Of a DNA stretch of 64,000 nucleotides, positions 14,001-27,800 are shown piece by piece (position 1 is the stretch's first letter; every line of letters begins with the position of its first letter). A program made the translations under genes and the position numbers. The notes below the pieces were generated by a model. That model had not been told where the DNA came from. It saw only the letters and a list, made by a program, of their open reading frames with translations, and did no database searches. This DNA comes from Erpobdella octoculata (Eukaryota > Annelida > Clitellata > Hirudinida > Erpobdellidae). The stretch is taken from NCBI GenBank assembly GCA_963978895.1, contig OZ022238.1, positions 34,694,270 to 34,758,269 on the forward strand. The letters are read 5' to 3'.

Positions 14001-17000
14001 TAGTACTTATTCCTTCCACCATATTTATAGTACTTATTTCTTCCACCATCTTTATAGTACTTATTCCTTCCACCATCTTTATAGTACTTATTCCTTCCAC
14101 CATATTTATAGTACTTATTCCTTCCACCATCTTTATAGTACTTATTCCTGGCACCATCTTTATAGTACTTATTCTTTCCACCATCTTTATAGTACTTATT
14201 CCTTCCACCATCTTTGTAGTACTTATTCTTTGCACCCAGGGGCGGCGCCAGGAATTTTGTTCTGGGGGGGTCCAAAATGTCCAAGGACAAGTTGAAGTAT
14301 ATATATATATATATACCTTTACCCATTTTTTTAAAAACTGAAATAGAACTATGTAAGAAATAAATACTGAAGTATTTACACTAGCAGATCACAATTTAGT
14401 CATGTTTTTTCTAGTTTTGTTACTGGCAAAGCAAAGTTCAAATATAAATGGAAAAATGTAAGTTGTTGTTATTACTAGGTTTTTTTTTCAAAAATTAAAA
14501 TTTTTTCAACTAACACGAAAGAAGAGTTCAAAAAACAAACGAAGCTAATAAAATTATTATTCAATAATACCATAAAGTACTTAACTGTAAACGAAAAACA
14601 GTGAACTATCATCAATAAACATTGAATAATCATAAAACTATACAGAATGTTTAAGAAAAACTAATATAATATAGTTAAACTCCATGCAGCAAAAACATAG
14701 TTTGAAAAAAGGAAGAAAGCCCGCCGCAGGCGAAAAAAATTTTCGACTGTTTTTAGTCTGCAGTCTGATTAACCCAATGAGGTTCAAATACCCCCCCCCC
14801 CCTAGTAAAAAAAAGTCTTTGGATTTGCAAAAATCTCATGGGTGGCACCTGTCGGAGCTGGGGGGGTCCGGACCCCTGGACCCCCCCGCCCAGCGCCGCG
14901 CCTGTTTGCACCATCTTTGTAGTACTTATTCCTTCCACCATCTTTATAGTACTTATTCCTTCCACCATCTTTGTAGTACTTATTCTTTGCACCATCTTTA
15001 TAGTACTTATTCCTTCCACCATCTTTGTAGTACTTATTCCTTCCACCATCTTTATAGTACTTATTCCTTCCACCATCTTTGTAGTACTTATTCTTTGCAC
15101 CATCTTTATAGTACTTATTCCTTCCACCATCTTTGTAGTACTTATTCCTTCCACCATCTTTATAGAACTTATTCCTTCCACCATCTTTGTAGTACTTATT
15201 CTTTGCACCATCTTTATAGTACTTATTCCTTCCACCATCTTTAGCTCTAACTATCTTCTGACTATCGGTTCAATGACACTTTTGATTTGTAGAGGTTCTG
15301 CCTCTTAAGCATGTACTGCTCCTTATGCTGTTGAAATGGTTTCATTGTTATTGTTGTATGCAACTTTTAAATCAGTGTGATGTCATAAAATAGTAACTTT
15401 CAAGACAAGCATTCAGAATGCTTTTTAAGGACACCCCCACAGTTGCCGGTAATGTTGGCTGAATATGAACTGCCTATTTTGTTATAATATAACTGATACA
15501 ACATAATTTCATGAATGCAATATGTATGAAATATAACTGCATTAATGCAATATGGATGAAATATAACTGATACAACATAATTGTGAGACGTGTTGGTCTA
15601 GTGGTATAGATACCGGCTTTGAGAGTCGTAGGACCCGGGTTCGATTCCCGGTCCAGGCACGTAATTTCCTTGAGCAAGAAACTAACTCACATGTGCTCAT
15701 GTCAACTCAGCGTTATCTAGGGTTAACTCATGTCTATGAAAATAGCGTGTTCTTCGAAGTTTCCGATTCCAAAGGAACCTTCGTAAGCGCCTCTGACTTA
15801 TCTGGCGCTATATAAATTCATCATCATTATTATTATTATTGAATGAATGCAATATGAATGAAATATAACTGCATGAATGCAATATGTATGAAATATAACT
15901 AATACAAATGTTATTTATTTAGATGAAATGAAATATAACTGATACAACATAATTGAATGAATGTTATTTAGGTGAAATATAAATGATACAACATGATTGA
16001 AAATAGTTGAATATGGGCCCCACAAATACAAATAGTTACACAGCTTGCAAATAAGAGATAATGAATGTACAACAGCAAGAATGAGAAATTGCAAATATTG
16101 TTAGCCTCAATCAGCAACATCTTCTACAATGACTGGCTATTTAATTGATTTTGTGAGGTTGAATAGAATGTACATTGCTCTAATCAATGTTTATGATTAA
16201 TATTGTTTTTATTATTGTTATATTTGTATTTATTTGTGGTAATTAGAAGAGGACATCATATTATTAGTCGTATTACATTATTTACAAAGATTATTAGACA
16301 TCCATGTAATTTAATGTTAATATTCAGAGTGGTTTTTCTTATCAAAACAGACCTAAAAACTATGAAAATTCATAAACATTTTACTGCTGGACAATAATTA
16401 TTGTTATAATAAAGATATAATTTAATTTAGTTTTGTTTTTAATTCTTCACTGATGCATACATTTTACAGAGCTTTGTTATTTGTTGTTTGTGTCATCGGA
16501 TTTTCTAAAGCTTTCTAATGGTTGCAAAAAGTTCATTTTTTGCATGCAGGTGCATATCTGGTGACAATACGTTAATGTTTTTTTAGATTTAAAAAAATAA
16601 ATAAAAAAAGATTTAAACTTAAAAATGAACAAATGAAAGTTAAAAGACAAAGTTTTTTAAAAACACACTTTTATATTTTTACATTATGCAAATCGATTTC
16701 TAAATGCAATAATAGATTTACCATTGTTTATAGTAATACTTTAATCAACATTTTAATAAGTTTTTGACATAGTCATGATAATGCCCAACGCTTTTATATT
16801 TCGAACAGAAAGTTTGGTTCAAAAAGTTTTATTACTTACACTTAAATTTTGTTTTTAAGCTTTTAGTACATTTGTATATAAGGGTTATTTAAACAAATTT
16901 TTAATTTTTTATATTTTTGTGTGTTTGTTTTAAAGTTGATGTTATTTTAGTTTCCATTGTGATTGTTAGATTGTGTTTCCAAGTCATGCGGAAGAAATTC

Positions 17001-18824
17001 CAGATCTGCCTGAACCAGAAGGGAGTGTTCTCAAGAATCATTTAAAACAGGTGAAATTTTCATTCTTTTTATTTCATCATTTCTGAGTTTATTTATTTAA
17101 ATCATTAATTTTGTCTTTTTGTTTTATTATTAGAGCCGGTTCTCATTGGGTGTAGAAAACATTATTTGATAACTTGAATAATCAAAAGTATTCACATTTG
17201 CTTTAAATTGGTTATGCTAGCTCGATATGGCTGTTGAAACATAGGTTTGCAGTAAAATGTTTCTCTCAACCAACCATTCAGCAATAGGAAAAAACACTTG
17301 TTTAAAACTGTTTGTATGGGGATGTGAGACACCTTAAAATTTGTAGAAGAGATTGGGCATAGTTGTAGGGATATCCTGGTAGTTTGCAAAAGACATTAAG
17401 AAAAATTAACCATTTGATTATTGTTGGGTTCTTCAATGAAATTTTGAAAGGCTGTTAGAAACTGAAAATCTGTCTTTTATTTAATAAATTTTGGCTGATT
17501 TTTTCACAACTTAATCTTGATCGGTGACATTTCTGTAAAGTTTGTAGCTGTTTAACTCACAGTCGTTATTCAGTGCATCTGTAATTGTAACAATTTCTGA
17601 TTGTCTATCAGATTTGATATTGTTACAGTAAGATACTTCGATCTCATTTAACCCCATCCTGTTTGCATCTTCTGTCATAAACCTAAGAAATTCACTATTT
17701 TCACATACCTATTTGCATTGCAGTTTTGTAAAAATTTGATAATTGTTTATCAGGCACTTGCCAGCATGAGTGTTAGTCCTCAGCCAATCAAGGACATCGA
17801 TAAATTGAAGTCTCCGATGGAATTCTTTTCCGACCTATCAGACATCGGATCCTCCAACAATGGCTTTAATCCTCTTATTTATGGAAATGACGTTGATTCT
17901 GTGGATGTTGCCACAAGAGTTGCCATGGTGATGATAACTTGAAAAGTTGAAATTGATTAAATTATAATGATATGCAGCTAGTATTTATAGGCAGTTACTG
18001 TATATATGCAGTTATTGTATATATGCAGTTATTGTTTATATGCAGCTATTGTTTGTATGCAGCTAGTATTTATATGCAGCTATTGTATATATGCAGTTAT
18101 TGTATATTAACTTCCATGTCAACAATGATAGGTGCGATTTTTCAACTCTCCCAATGTGTTGGGCAACTTTGCCGAACATACAAGAACATTGAGGTTGTAC
18201 CCAAGACCTGTGGTGGCATTTCAAATCATCAGCTTTTTGAGGTCTCGACCAGTTAAAACAAAATTTACATCAAGGCTTGCTAAGACTCAGGTAAGTGCAT
18301 ATGGTTGATTTTAAAGTTGACTTTTATATATATACACGATTAATAAAAAAGTTGGCATGTATGATTAGAGTTGAAATTGAATTTATTAGATTTAAAAATT
18401 TGTTGTAGGCTGTCGAATACTTTGTGGAGTGGGCTCTCAATCCCACTAGTGCGGTGTTTCTAAGAGTTCAAACGGGAATCTTTGACCCGTTACTGATTGG
18501 CGACAAATCAAAGTGGTTCAGTAATTCATTACAAAAAGTAGAATTTTCTGTTTACGATGAAGCTAGCACTCTGGCTGCTGCTCTAGAACAAATGCAAGCA
18601 AAATGCCTCAATGATAGCAATCCAACAGGTTGTTTGTTTTAAATTTATTTAAATAAAGTTTTTAAATAAATTATATAATTGTTCATAATCTGCATGGTTA
18701 CAGATGAAAGTGGCAGTGATTCTGATGGTGCAGAAAGTACAAGTTCTTCCTATTCATCTCTCAGTGATTTGGTAGCAGACATCCAGAACAGTGACATCAA
18801 TGGAGATACTCCATGTATGCTTCG

Positions 18825-18876
<52 letters not shown>

Positions 18877-21800
18877 TGAAGTTATTTTTAGATATGTAAG
18901 TTGACAGGTTATTTTGGATTTGCAGCATTAAACTTGACAGAGAGGCAAATATTAACTGTTGATGAGTACAAGGTTTTCCAGCCACCGAGCCAGTTACAAG
19001 TTCCTGATGAGTTGAATATGATGCAGAACGAATCAACAGTGTCGATGACTGGAAGTGATAATGATGACGATGATGATGATGATAGTTCTGAAATGTCCTG
19101 CAGTAATGATGAGCTCAATGCACCTCCATCTGAATGTAAGGTAAGTTATGAAGATGCATGGAAGAGATATGATGGAGTCTGTTCGAAAAGGGAAATAAAT
19201 AAATTAATGTGTTTGTTTTGTCAAACAACAAAGGTGGAAGAAGTTAATGAGAAGAATGCTCAAGGTTTAAGAAATGCTTCAAATGAACATCAAAAGTTGG
19301 TGGTTATTTCTGTTTCTAATTTCATTATTGAGAAACATGCTTTTTGATTTTTTATCTGTCACTTGGTAACATAAGTTGAGCAGAACTTGAAAATTGATTG
19401 GCATTGAACAAATCATTGATCGTATGGCATGTTTTCACTATAGGAGGCTGGTGGTTGTTGAATGATTTGTTGTTTTTATGAGTCATTTCCACCTACTGGG
19501 CAGTCAGTTAGTCAGTTAGTTAGTTGAATGATTAACACAGAACTTTTTCACTGTCCATAAAAAAAAACTGCTGTGAATTATTTTATAAATGTAATCTGAA
19601 AATCTGAGTGAGATATAGAAAGTCATACCCGATTTCTTGTATGTTTCTTTATTTGATCACAGAAGTTCCATTCTTCTTCATCAATATTCTACAACTGACC
19701 ACCCTTCTCTGCTAAATGTCCATATCTTGCTGTAACACATTTTCCAGCATTCAGATTTATTTTCTAATTTATAGTTAGCTTGAGCTTCTAAGCAGTTCTG
19801 CAATACCATTCAAATACCACTTGATTTTATGGTCTTAAATATTTTGGCATTATTTGCATACATTCACAGTTCTGATGAGTTACTCCTAACCAGTTTAAAC
19901 ATATCATTTACCTATTTTATGCAAATTATCTTCCCTAGCACACTTTGTTGAGGAACCTCACTTTGAAGTAGAAATCTATGAAAAATAAGATTATTAACTC
20001 TTCCACACTACTTTGCATTTACTGGGAAGAATTGTCTTGGAATTGTTTTTATAAAGTTCATCTTTTTATTTTTCACTAAAATTTTACACATATAAGGAAG
20101 TGAAAACATTATAAAAAAGTCTTTATTTATTTGATAATTATCGATAATTTGAAATTTGTTTCAGGTTATTTGCTGCATCTTCGAATCAATCTTTCTCAGA
20201 GTCAAAAGATGAGGCAAACACACAAAAGAACTCAAATAAAATCCCTCCAAAAAGGCCGCCACCACCAAATCCTGCTTCCTTGAACAGGGTTTGTTTATGT
20301 AATCTTGTGTTTGATATCATTTATTATTAACTAGAAGGTAATAAAAAATGACTTAACTTCTCAAGCTACTTTGGGTAATATATTAAAATTATACATTATA
20401 ATAAAATAAGTTAGAATATTTACTTGTATTGCATTAAGAATAAATAATAGTTTTAAATGATTGACTATTGATATTTTTTGTCAAGCTGCTTAAAAAATGT
20501 TTTTGGTTTTTTTAAAGTTTCTAATAAATAACTTGAATTTTATATGTGAAATTGTTAGCCCGTTAATGAAGTTATATGAAAAATAATAAGATTTCAAAAT
20601 TTACAAGGCCATTCTACCAGTTAGTAAAGATCTACTTATATAATCTCCCTCCCTCCCTCACTCACTCACTGGCTGGCTGGGCCAGGAATGCTGATTCATG
20701 TGGTTTAACAAAGTAACCATCCTTATGAAATCATAAAACCAGGTTTAAACTCACATACATAACTAAACAAGCTGTCTAGTAATGGTTTTCTACATTTAAA
20801 ATATTTAATTGCAAGCCCATCCTTTTTTTTCTTCATAAACATGTTTGTGGAAGCTTATCTGTTGATTATTGGTTAGATTTGAGGAGACAGCGTGTGTGTT
20901 ATTTGATTATTTTATAATTATATAGCTTAGATTTTAAAAATAGACAAGCTCTTGTCGTCATGAAAGTCTAGTTAAAAAATAATCAGAGAAAAAGTCTAAA
21001 ATTAAAAAATTATTATTGCTAAAATAAAAAATTTGTTTTTAATATAATTTTATTTAGCATAATTTTTATGTCTGAGAAGTCTGTGAATTGCAAAACAAAA
21101 TTTTTTTTTCAAATGCATGCTGGACTCGAACTGTGACCAGCAGGTAATCAAATCAAATACACAGTCTGAATAGTTGATGTAGGATAGATAGGTGATCTCT
21201 CTGAGATAGGATATTGGCAGCTGTAGTCAAAATGTACAGTTCTACAGTATGCTGCAGCATCACAACCAAACTGCTAACTGAGAATTATTTACTTTCTCAA
21301 ACACAGGTATCTTCTCTGCCTCCACCAGCTAATCAAGCTGCTGCTGCCAACAAGTCAATGACTCAAATGAAGCAGACATCTCTACCTCAGCAGAGAATCC
21401 TTACAAGTCAGCAGGAAATATCAGACAAAACATCTATCATCAACTCATTCACAGGGGAGATTAACAACTATGCTCAATCTGCAAGCAATACAATTACAGA
21501 GCTTTTTGGTTACGTTTTGTTTGTTTAAAAGAAATTAATTTAATTTGGTTTGATATTCAAGTGAATTTTTAGTTAAAAGTTGTTTGTTTTCTTCAAATTA
21601 CCAGGAGATGCTCTGAAGTTGAAAATCGACAACCTTCCTAACATTGCTGAATCGATTGCTTCAACGCTAGTTGAAACAGGTCTGTGGGTGTTTTGAATGG
21701 AAGAAATTTTTTAATTAGTGCTATCTTTGAATGATTCTTTGTTTTTTATTTATAATTTTTTTTGTATATTTAATTTCAACAGATCGGTCAGGAAGTCCCG

Positions 21801-24800
21801 GTTCTTCTGTTAAGACTACGAAACCTTTCACACCGTTGGGTAAAAAATTTGTTACTGAATAATATATGGAAATGATTTATATATTAAATAATACATTATG
21901 AATAATTCACTGCTGTTTATCTTTATTTCTATTTAATTCTTTATTTTTATAATTTATCAGTTTCATCGTCAGTGTTTTATTATCACTCATTGGAAAATAT
22001 TAAGACCAAGAAGTTTATATATTTGGATTAATGCCACATCCAAACTTGATGCAACTTTGATATTTTTTTAGGTAATAGGAAAGCATTGATTGAGAAATCT
22101 GTGTTGGTTAAACATTCGAATGTTCAAAAGAAGAACAAAATGCTGACCAGGCAGCAGTCCATTTCTGACCAGAAGAATTCACAACACAGGTGAATAATAT
22201 TTTAACCTGCATTATATATCAAATAATTCACAACACAGGGGCCGTATGCATGAAAAGCGAGTAAGCTACTCGCATAGTAAGCACTACTTTCCGAGTAGCT
22301 ATTCTTGGAGCAGCGTCCGACAGAACTTGGTATGCATGACGCCGAGTAGAGCGTTGAATAGTTACTCCGCTGACTGACACGTTCTGAGTCGTGGTACTCT
22401 GCGAAACTGCGAACTTACACGTTCTTAATTTAGTGTTTATGATAGTTTCGAGTGGTTGATAGTTGTTTTAAGAAGTTTTTAAAGTATAAGTTAGTGTTAT
22501 GTTTAATTTATAAACACTTTTAAGATCATATATATTTTAAAATATATTAAAAACTTTATTCATCAACACTTTTCTGTAATTTTGAATATCTAATCTGACA
22601 TAGCATTTATTCAGCCAACAAGTGTAAATAATGTTGATTCTCATTAAAATTTACAGAAAGCATACTAAGCCAACTAGTCCTAAACTCAAGCAAATATGTG
22701 TCAAGCATATTTTGTTTGTTTGTTTTTTTTTGTGTGGAAAGAGAGTTTATAAAATCTTGATTTTTTTTATTATTTCACTAGCCTAATTAACGAAAGATCT
22801 AATAAGTGTTTAGCAACCACAATAGTTAGATTATAATTATTATCATTTAATTAGAATAATAAAGATATAACAATTGGCTATACTTGAATGACACCAGAAT
22901 TGATTTTGTTTGTTAATAATTATTATTATTGAGTTTACATAACAAAGGTGAAAATAGATTAATGGTTTATCTATAACATCAAACTGAAAGAAGAAAAAAA
23001 TTCCTTCAACACCAAAACAAGTTTGCCACAAAACCATAAAAATTTTCAAAACTAACATAATTATTTAACTTAGAATTTGGTCGCCGTGTTTCTTGGTGTT
23101 AAAATTTTATGGTTTTGGTAACTTCAATAAACTACTTAGATTTGAAAGCACTTTTTGAACTTATAAAAACCTGAAAGTTTTCAATGCCTAGTTCATTTCT
23201 CATGCCGTTTTAAAAATTTGAATTTGTCAACTTTTTTTTTATTAAAGTAAACAATTATAAAGTTACCAATATATATAAACTTTTACTTTGTATGATTGAG
23301 GACCGACGTACGTAACAAACCAACTAACAATCTGACTACGGTAGTTCATTTTCTAGCCATGCATATCAATTTTATCGGTTCTCGCGGAGTAAGACGATTT
23401 TAATCCCAGAGTAGCGCTACTCGGGCGAGATGCATACGGCCCCAGGTGAATAATATTTAAACCTATGTTATATAAAAAAGAATTAATGGTTTTTATTTTT
23501 TATTGTACTGTATAAAGCCCAGTGCACACTAACCAGTTTTCACTGGTACCAGTCTTTCTGCTACAGAATCTGGAGTGATTGTCGCAAAATACGCATCCTG
23601 AAATTATGTTAATTTATGCACGTCCAGATTCTGTTGCCAGTTTTTGCCGGTCGATGCATGTTATATTTCTTTCCAAAACTGGTTGACAAAACTCACGCTC
23701 TGATTGGATAATTGGTTATTTTACTCTTATTTTAAAGAATAAAAATTACGATGGAGTGGACCGATGATAAAGTGCTTGAATTGATCAGACTTTTTGAAGA
23801 AAATCTGTATCTTTATGACATAAAAAGTTTATTGTATCATTATTTATGCTAAATTAGGCAGTCACATAGATGAGAAGCGCCTGCGTAATGCTAGGTTTAA
23901 ACATTACGGATAGACCTAAATGGGTGTTATGAAAAAGTGTGTATGCACCTTAATATATTCTTTTATTTTAAAAATGACTTTATAACCGTGTCAGTTTATC
24001 ATTAAAATTTGTTAGTTTCACAAATCTCATTCTAAGAATCAGTTATGTGAGAGGATGTGAAATACAAGCAAACATGATATAAATATAAATTACTTTGCAG
24101 TGAGAACCAGCAGTTCCTTAAAGAAATTTCAGCGACAGTTTTAGAAGGGCGAGGAATTGGCTGGTTGAAAATGGGGAAAGTTAAGAAGTTGATGGAGGAT
24201 GAAAATTATAGAAATTTTGTTGTCAGCAGACTGAATACGACACTTGAGAAGAAATTATCTGATGAAAGCCAGCATTTGGATGATGTGGTTTGTTGAGTTT
24301 TCTTTATTGTCAGAATGCATGGTTCTTTTTTTACAAGTGAAAATCTGTTTCTCCTGTTGATTTTTTCTGTAAATGTCCAAATTTTTCTTAATTGATAACA
24401 AAGAACAATAAGATTACAAATCAACTTTATCCTTCAATAAACATGCAACATTATGACTACTCTTTAATCATATTATAACACATTGTTATTATCATGTAAT
24501 AATGCATTATAATTGTCATAACAATTTTTTCTGATGTTTTTTTTAGTGCATATCAAAGCAAGTCTTTAAAGGTATGTTGACAATGTTGAAAGCCCTCATT
24601 AGTGGTCTTGAAGTAACCTATCAGAACCAGGGCACAGGTGGAATGGCCTCTGCTATGATGGTTCTTGAAATTGCTCACACACATTACTGGGAAAGAGAAG
24701 GAAGCAGTAAAAGTGACACCAGTAATCAGTCATTGGTTTGTTTAATTTAACCTTGTCATAAAAAAATTTTGTTGTTTTTTTGTTGGTAATAATTTGTATT

Positions 24801-27800
24801 ATTTTATTTGTGGCATGTTATCAAGTTATCACACTTGTTCCGTATCAATGCTGTATTATTTTATTTGTGACATATTATCACACTTGTTCTCTATCGATGC
24901 TGTATTATTTTATTTGTGACATATTATCACACTTGTTCTGTATCAAGGTTGTATTATTTTATTTGTGACATATTATCACACTTGTTCTGTATTGATGCTG
25001 TATTATTTTATTTGTGACATATTATCACACTTGTGATTTATTGATGCTGTATTATTTTATTTGTGACATATTATCTCACTTGTTCTGAAAGTAAACCTTT
25101 CAAAGTAATTTTAATTTGTGTGTTTAAGGAATGTTTGTATTTGGCAGAGTGGTCCAGCAATTCAAACGTTCTCATTGATTTATCAGAATTGATTATTTAT
25201 ATGTTAAAAATTATAAAATGGGAAGTTTTCATCGGTCAGGTTTCAGTTCTAATGTAATAATAATGTCTGGTTGAGATTGCTTACCTAGTGACATTCAGGT
25301 TCACATGTGGCCTTGTGACATTCAGGTTTTTGTGTGACCTTTAAACATTCAGGTTTACATGTGACCTTGTGATATTCAGGTTTACATGTGACCTTGTGAT
25401 ATTCAGGTTTACATGTGACCTTGTGATATTCAGGTTTACATGTGACCTTGTGATGTTCAGGTTTACATGTGATCTTGTGATATTCAGGTTTACATGTGAC
25501 CTTGTGATATTCAGGTTTACATGTGACCTTGTGATATTCAGGTTTACATGTGACATGAGCTTGTTTTCTTATGAGTAGCAGATGTTAATCAACTATGATT
25601 GGTGCATTTCCTTGATATCTTATGAATGTACTTTTGAAAATATATGCTATTTCAAGTATGCTAAAATTGTAATTTTACTTTTTAATTATATGACCTTAGT
25701 TGTGAGTAACTATAAAGTAACTTCAAAAAACATTAAGTTCTCTAAGGTCGAATGTTTTTGTTTGAGTGGAAATTTGTTTAGTATTCAATGAGGAAGAGCA
25801 TTTTAAAATTTCAGGCAAGTTCTCCATTTGGAAGCAATGAAGCATTATCAACAGTTTCAGATAATAGACCTGAAGTTAAGGAAGATGTAGCTGTTACTGC
25901 TTTAGGTCAGTTCGTTAAAGTTTATGAATTCAAATTTTTTTTTTAAGGTTAGTGAAAGGAGTTAGTTAACCCTGCGAGACACTCAACCTGAGCAATGCAT
26001 GTAAACTCCTTGCTTAAGGGAGCTACGATGGTGACGCCAGTGAGATTCGAACCGCCGACCTACAAGGCGAAAGGCGAACGCTTTACCGCTTAGCCACCAC
26101 CGCCAATCAATTTTCTTGTAGTTTATAAATTGAATTATTAATTTTGTGATAACATCATTCCATCATATGAATATTGCATAAATGATTTATCTACAGGTTC
26201 CCCAGTGATAGTAAACGGTGATGAATTTGAAAACATTGAATTGCAACAAAATGTCGATGATGGCAGCAGATTATTTAGAGGAAAAGTTGCTCTTCAGGTT
26301 AAAAACAAGTCAGATTTTGACAACAACAACACGGAAGATGGAAAGGTGACGTCTCTAATCCATTCGACCGTTCATCCGTTATACGTGGAGAAGCAACGTG
26401 ACAGTTCAGGATATGCCAGTGAAAGTGGTGACATGTTGAGAGACTTGGTCAAAAATAAAGAGCTCTTGGAAACCACAAAGACCAAAAACCTCGCTAAAAC
26501 CAACTCGTTGGAATCCGACGTATCGGATTTCAGTTTAAATGTAAAGTCTTGTAATCTGCTTATTTATTTACTTTTATTTTTTATCAAAGAAAGTGTGATT
26601 TTATTATTTATTTTCAGGCCAACACGGCTAAAAGAAAGCGAAGCACGAGCAGTTTTTTGAGTTCAAAAAGTCACTTAAGTGGTGGATTCCGGTACAGAGA
26701 AGGGAAAATGCATAATCTACATTTCCCACAGCAAGAATGCACAAGAAATTATCTCTTTGAGATGCTTATTGGTTTATAAATTTAATTACTTTTTATTCAA
26801 TAACTTCTAATTTGGCTTCAAGTTTATTTGCACAGTTATTTTTTGTTTGAGTTCTTTTATCAGTACCGAATACTGTTTTTCACTCAGGAAAAGACAGATG
26901 CAATTTGTGGGATCAAATTCAGTTTTGGGAAGACGTCTTTTTGGATGCAGTGGCCCAAGAGCGAGACATTGTTGGCATGGATCAAGGACCCAATGAAATG
27001 ATGGAAAGGTCTTTCAATTATTATATTAAGATCTTGTTTGCTTAGATATAAGAATAATAGTTTTGCTTAAATGAAATTAATTAAAATTGTTATAATTTTG
27101 ATGAAAATGGCTAGAAAACTATGGCAAAAGTGTTGCTATTAATAATATCGATGCTTGATATTGATATTTGTGAGCTAAGTGATTGTAGTACTTGAGTAGA
27201 AATATATGTCTGATTGCTGTAATCGCATATGCTTGATTGTAATATGAGCGGTTTTAATACACGAATGTCACAAATATGAGTGGTTGTAATACTGAATATT
27301 TTAAATATAAGTGGTTGTAATACTGAATATTTTAAATATAATTGGTTGTAATACTAAATATTTTAAATATAAGTGATTGTAATACAAAAATATGAGTGGT
27401 TGTAATACATGAATATCACAAATATGAGTGGTTGTAATACATGAATATCACAAATATGAGTGGTTGTAATACATGAATATCACAAATATGAGTGGTTGTA
27501 ATGCATGAATATCACAAATATGAGTGGTTGTAATACATGAATATCACAAATATGAGTGGTTGTAATACATGAATATCACAAATATGAGTGGTTGTAATAC
27601 ATGAATATCACAAATATGAGTGGTTTTAATGCATGAATATCACAAATATGAGTGGTTGTAATGCAAGAATATCACAAACATGAGTGGTTGTAATGCAAGA
27701 ATATCACAAACATGAGTGGTTGTAATGCACAAATATGAGTGACCAAAATACTTAAATAATCATCTAGTAATATGAACTGTTGAAATATTTAGGTACAAAT

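Noticed and set aside
13765..14341. Four overlapping open frames on both strands
   Set aside because: Artefacts of the 27-bp minisatellite, whose unit is divisible by three and lacks stops; the same holds for 14684-15308 and 25341-25578.
15583..15661. Possible tRNA gene
   Set aside because: Box A and B are present, but the stems do not form a clean cloverleaf and a SINE body and tail follow directly.
26027..26103. Possible tRNA gene on the minus strand
   Set aside because: Same SINE body as at 35496, so tRNA-derived repeat, not a gene.
27230..27740. CRISPR-like array
   Set aside because: Units are contiguous without unique spacers; eukaryotic minisatellite.
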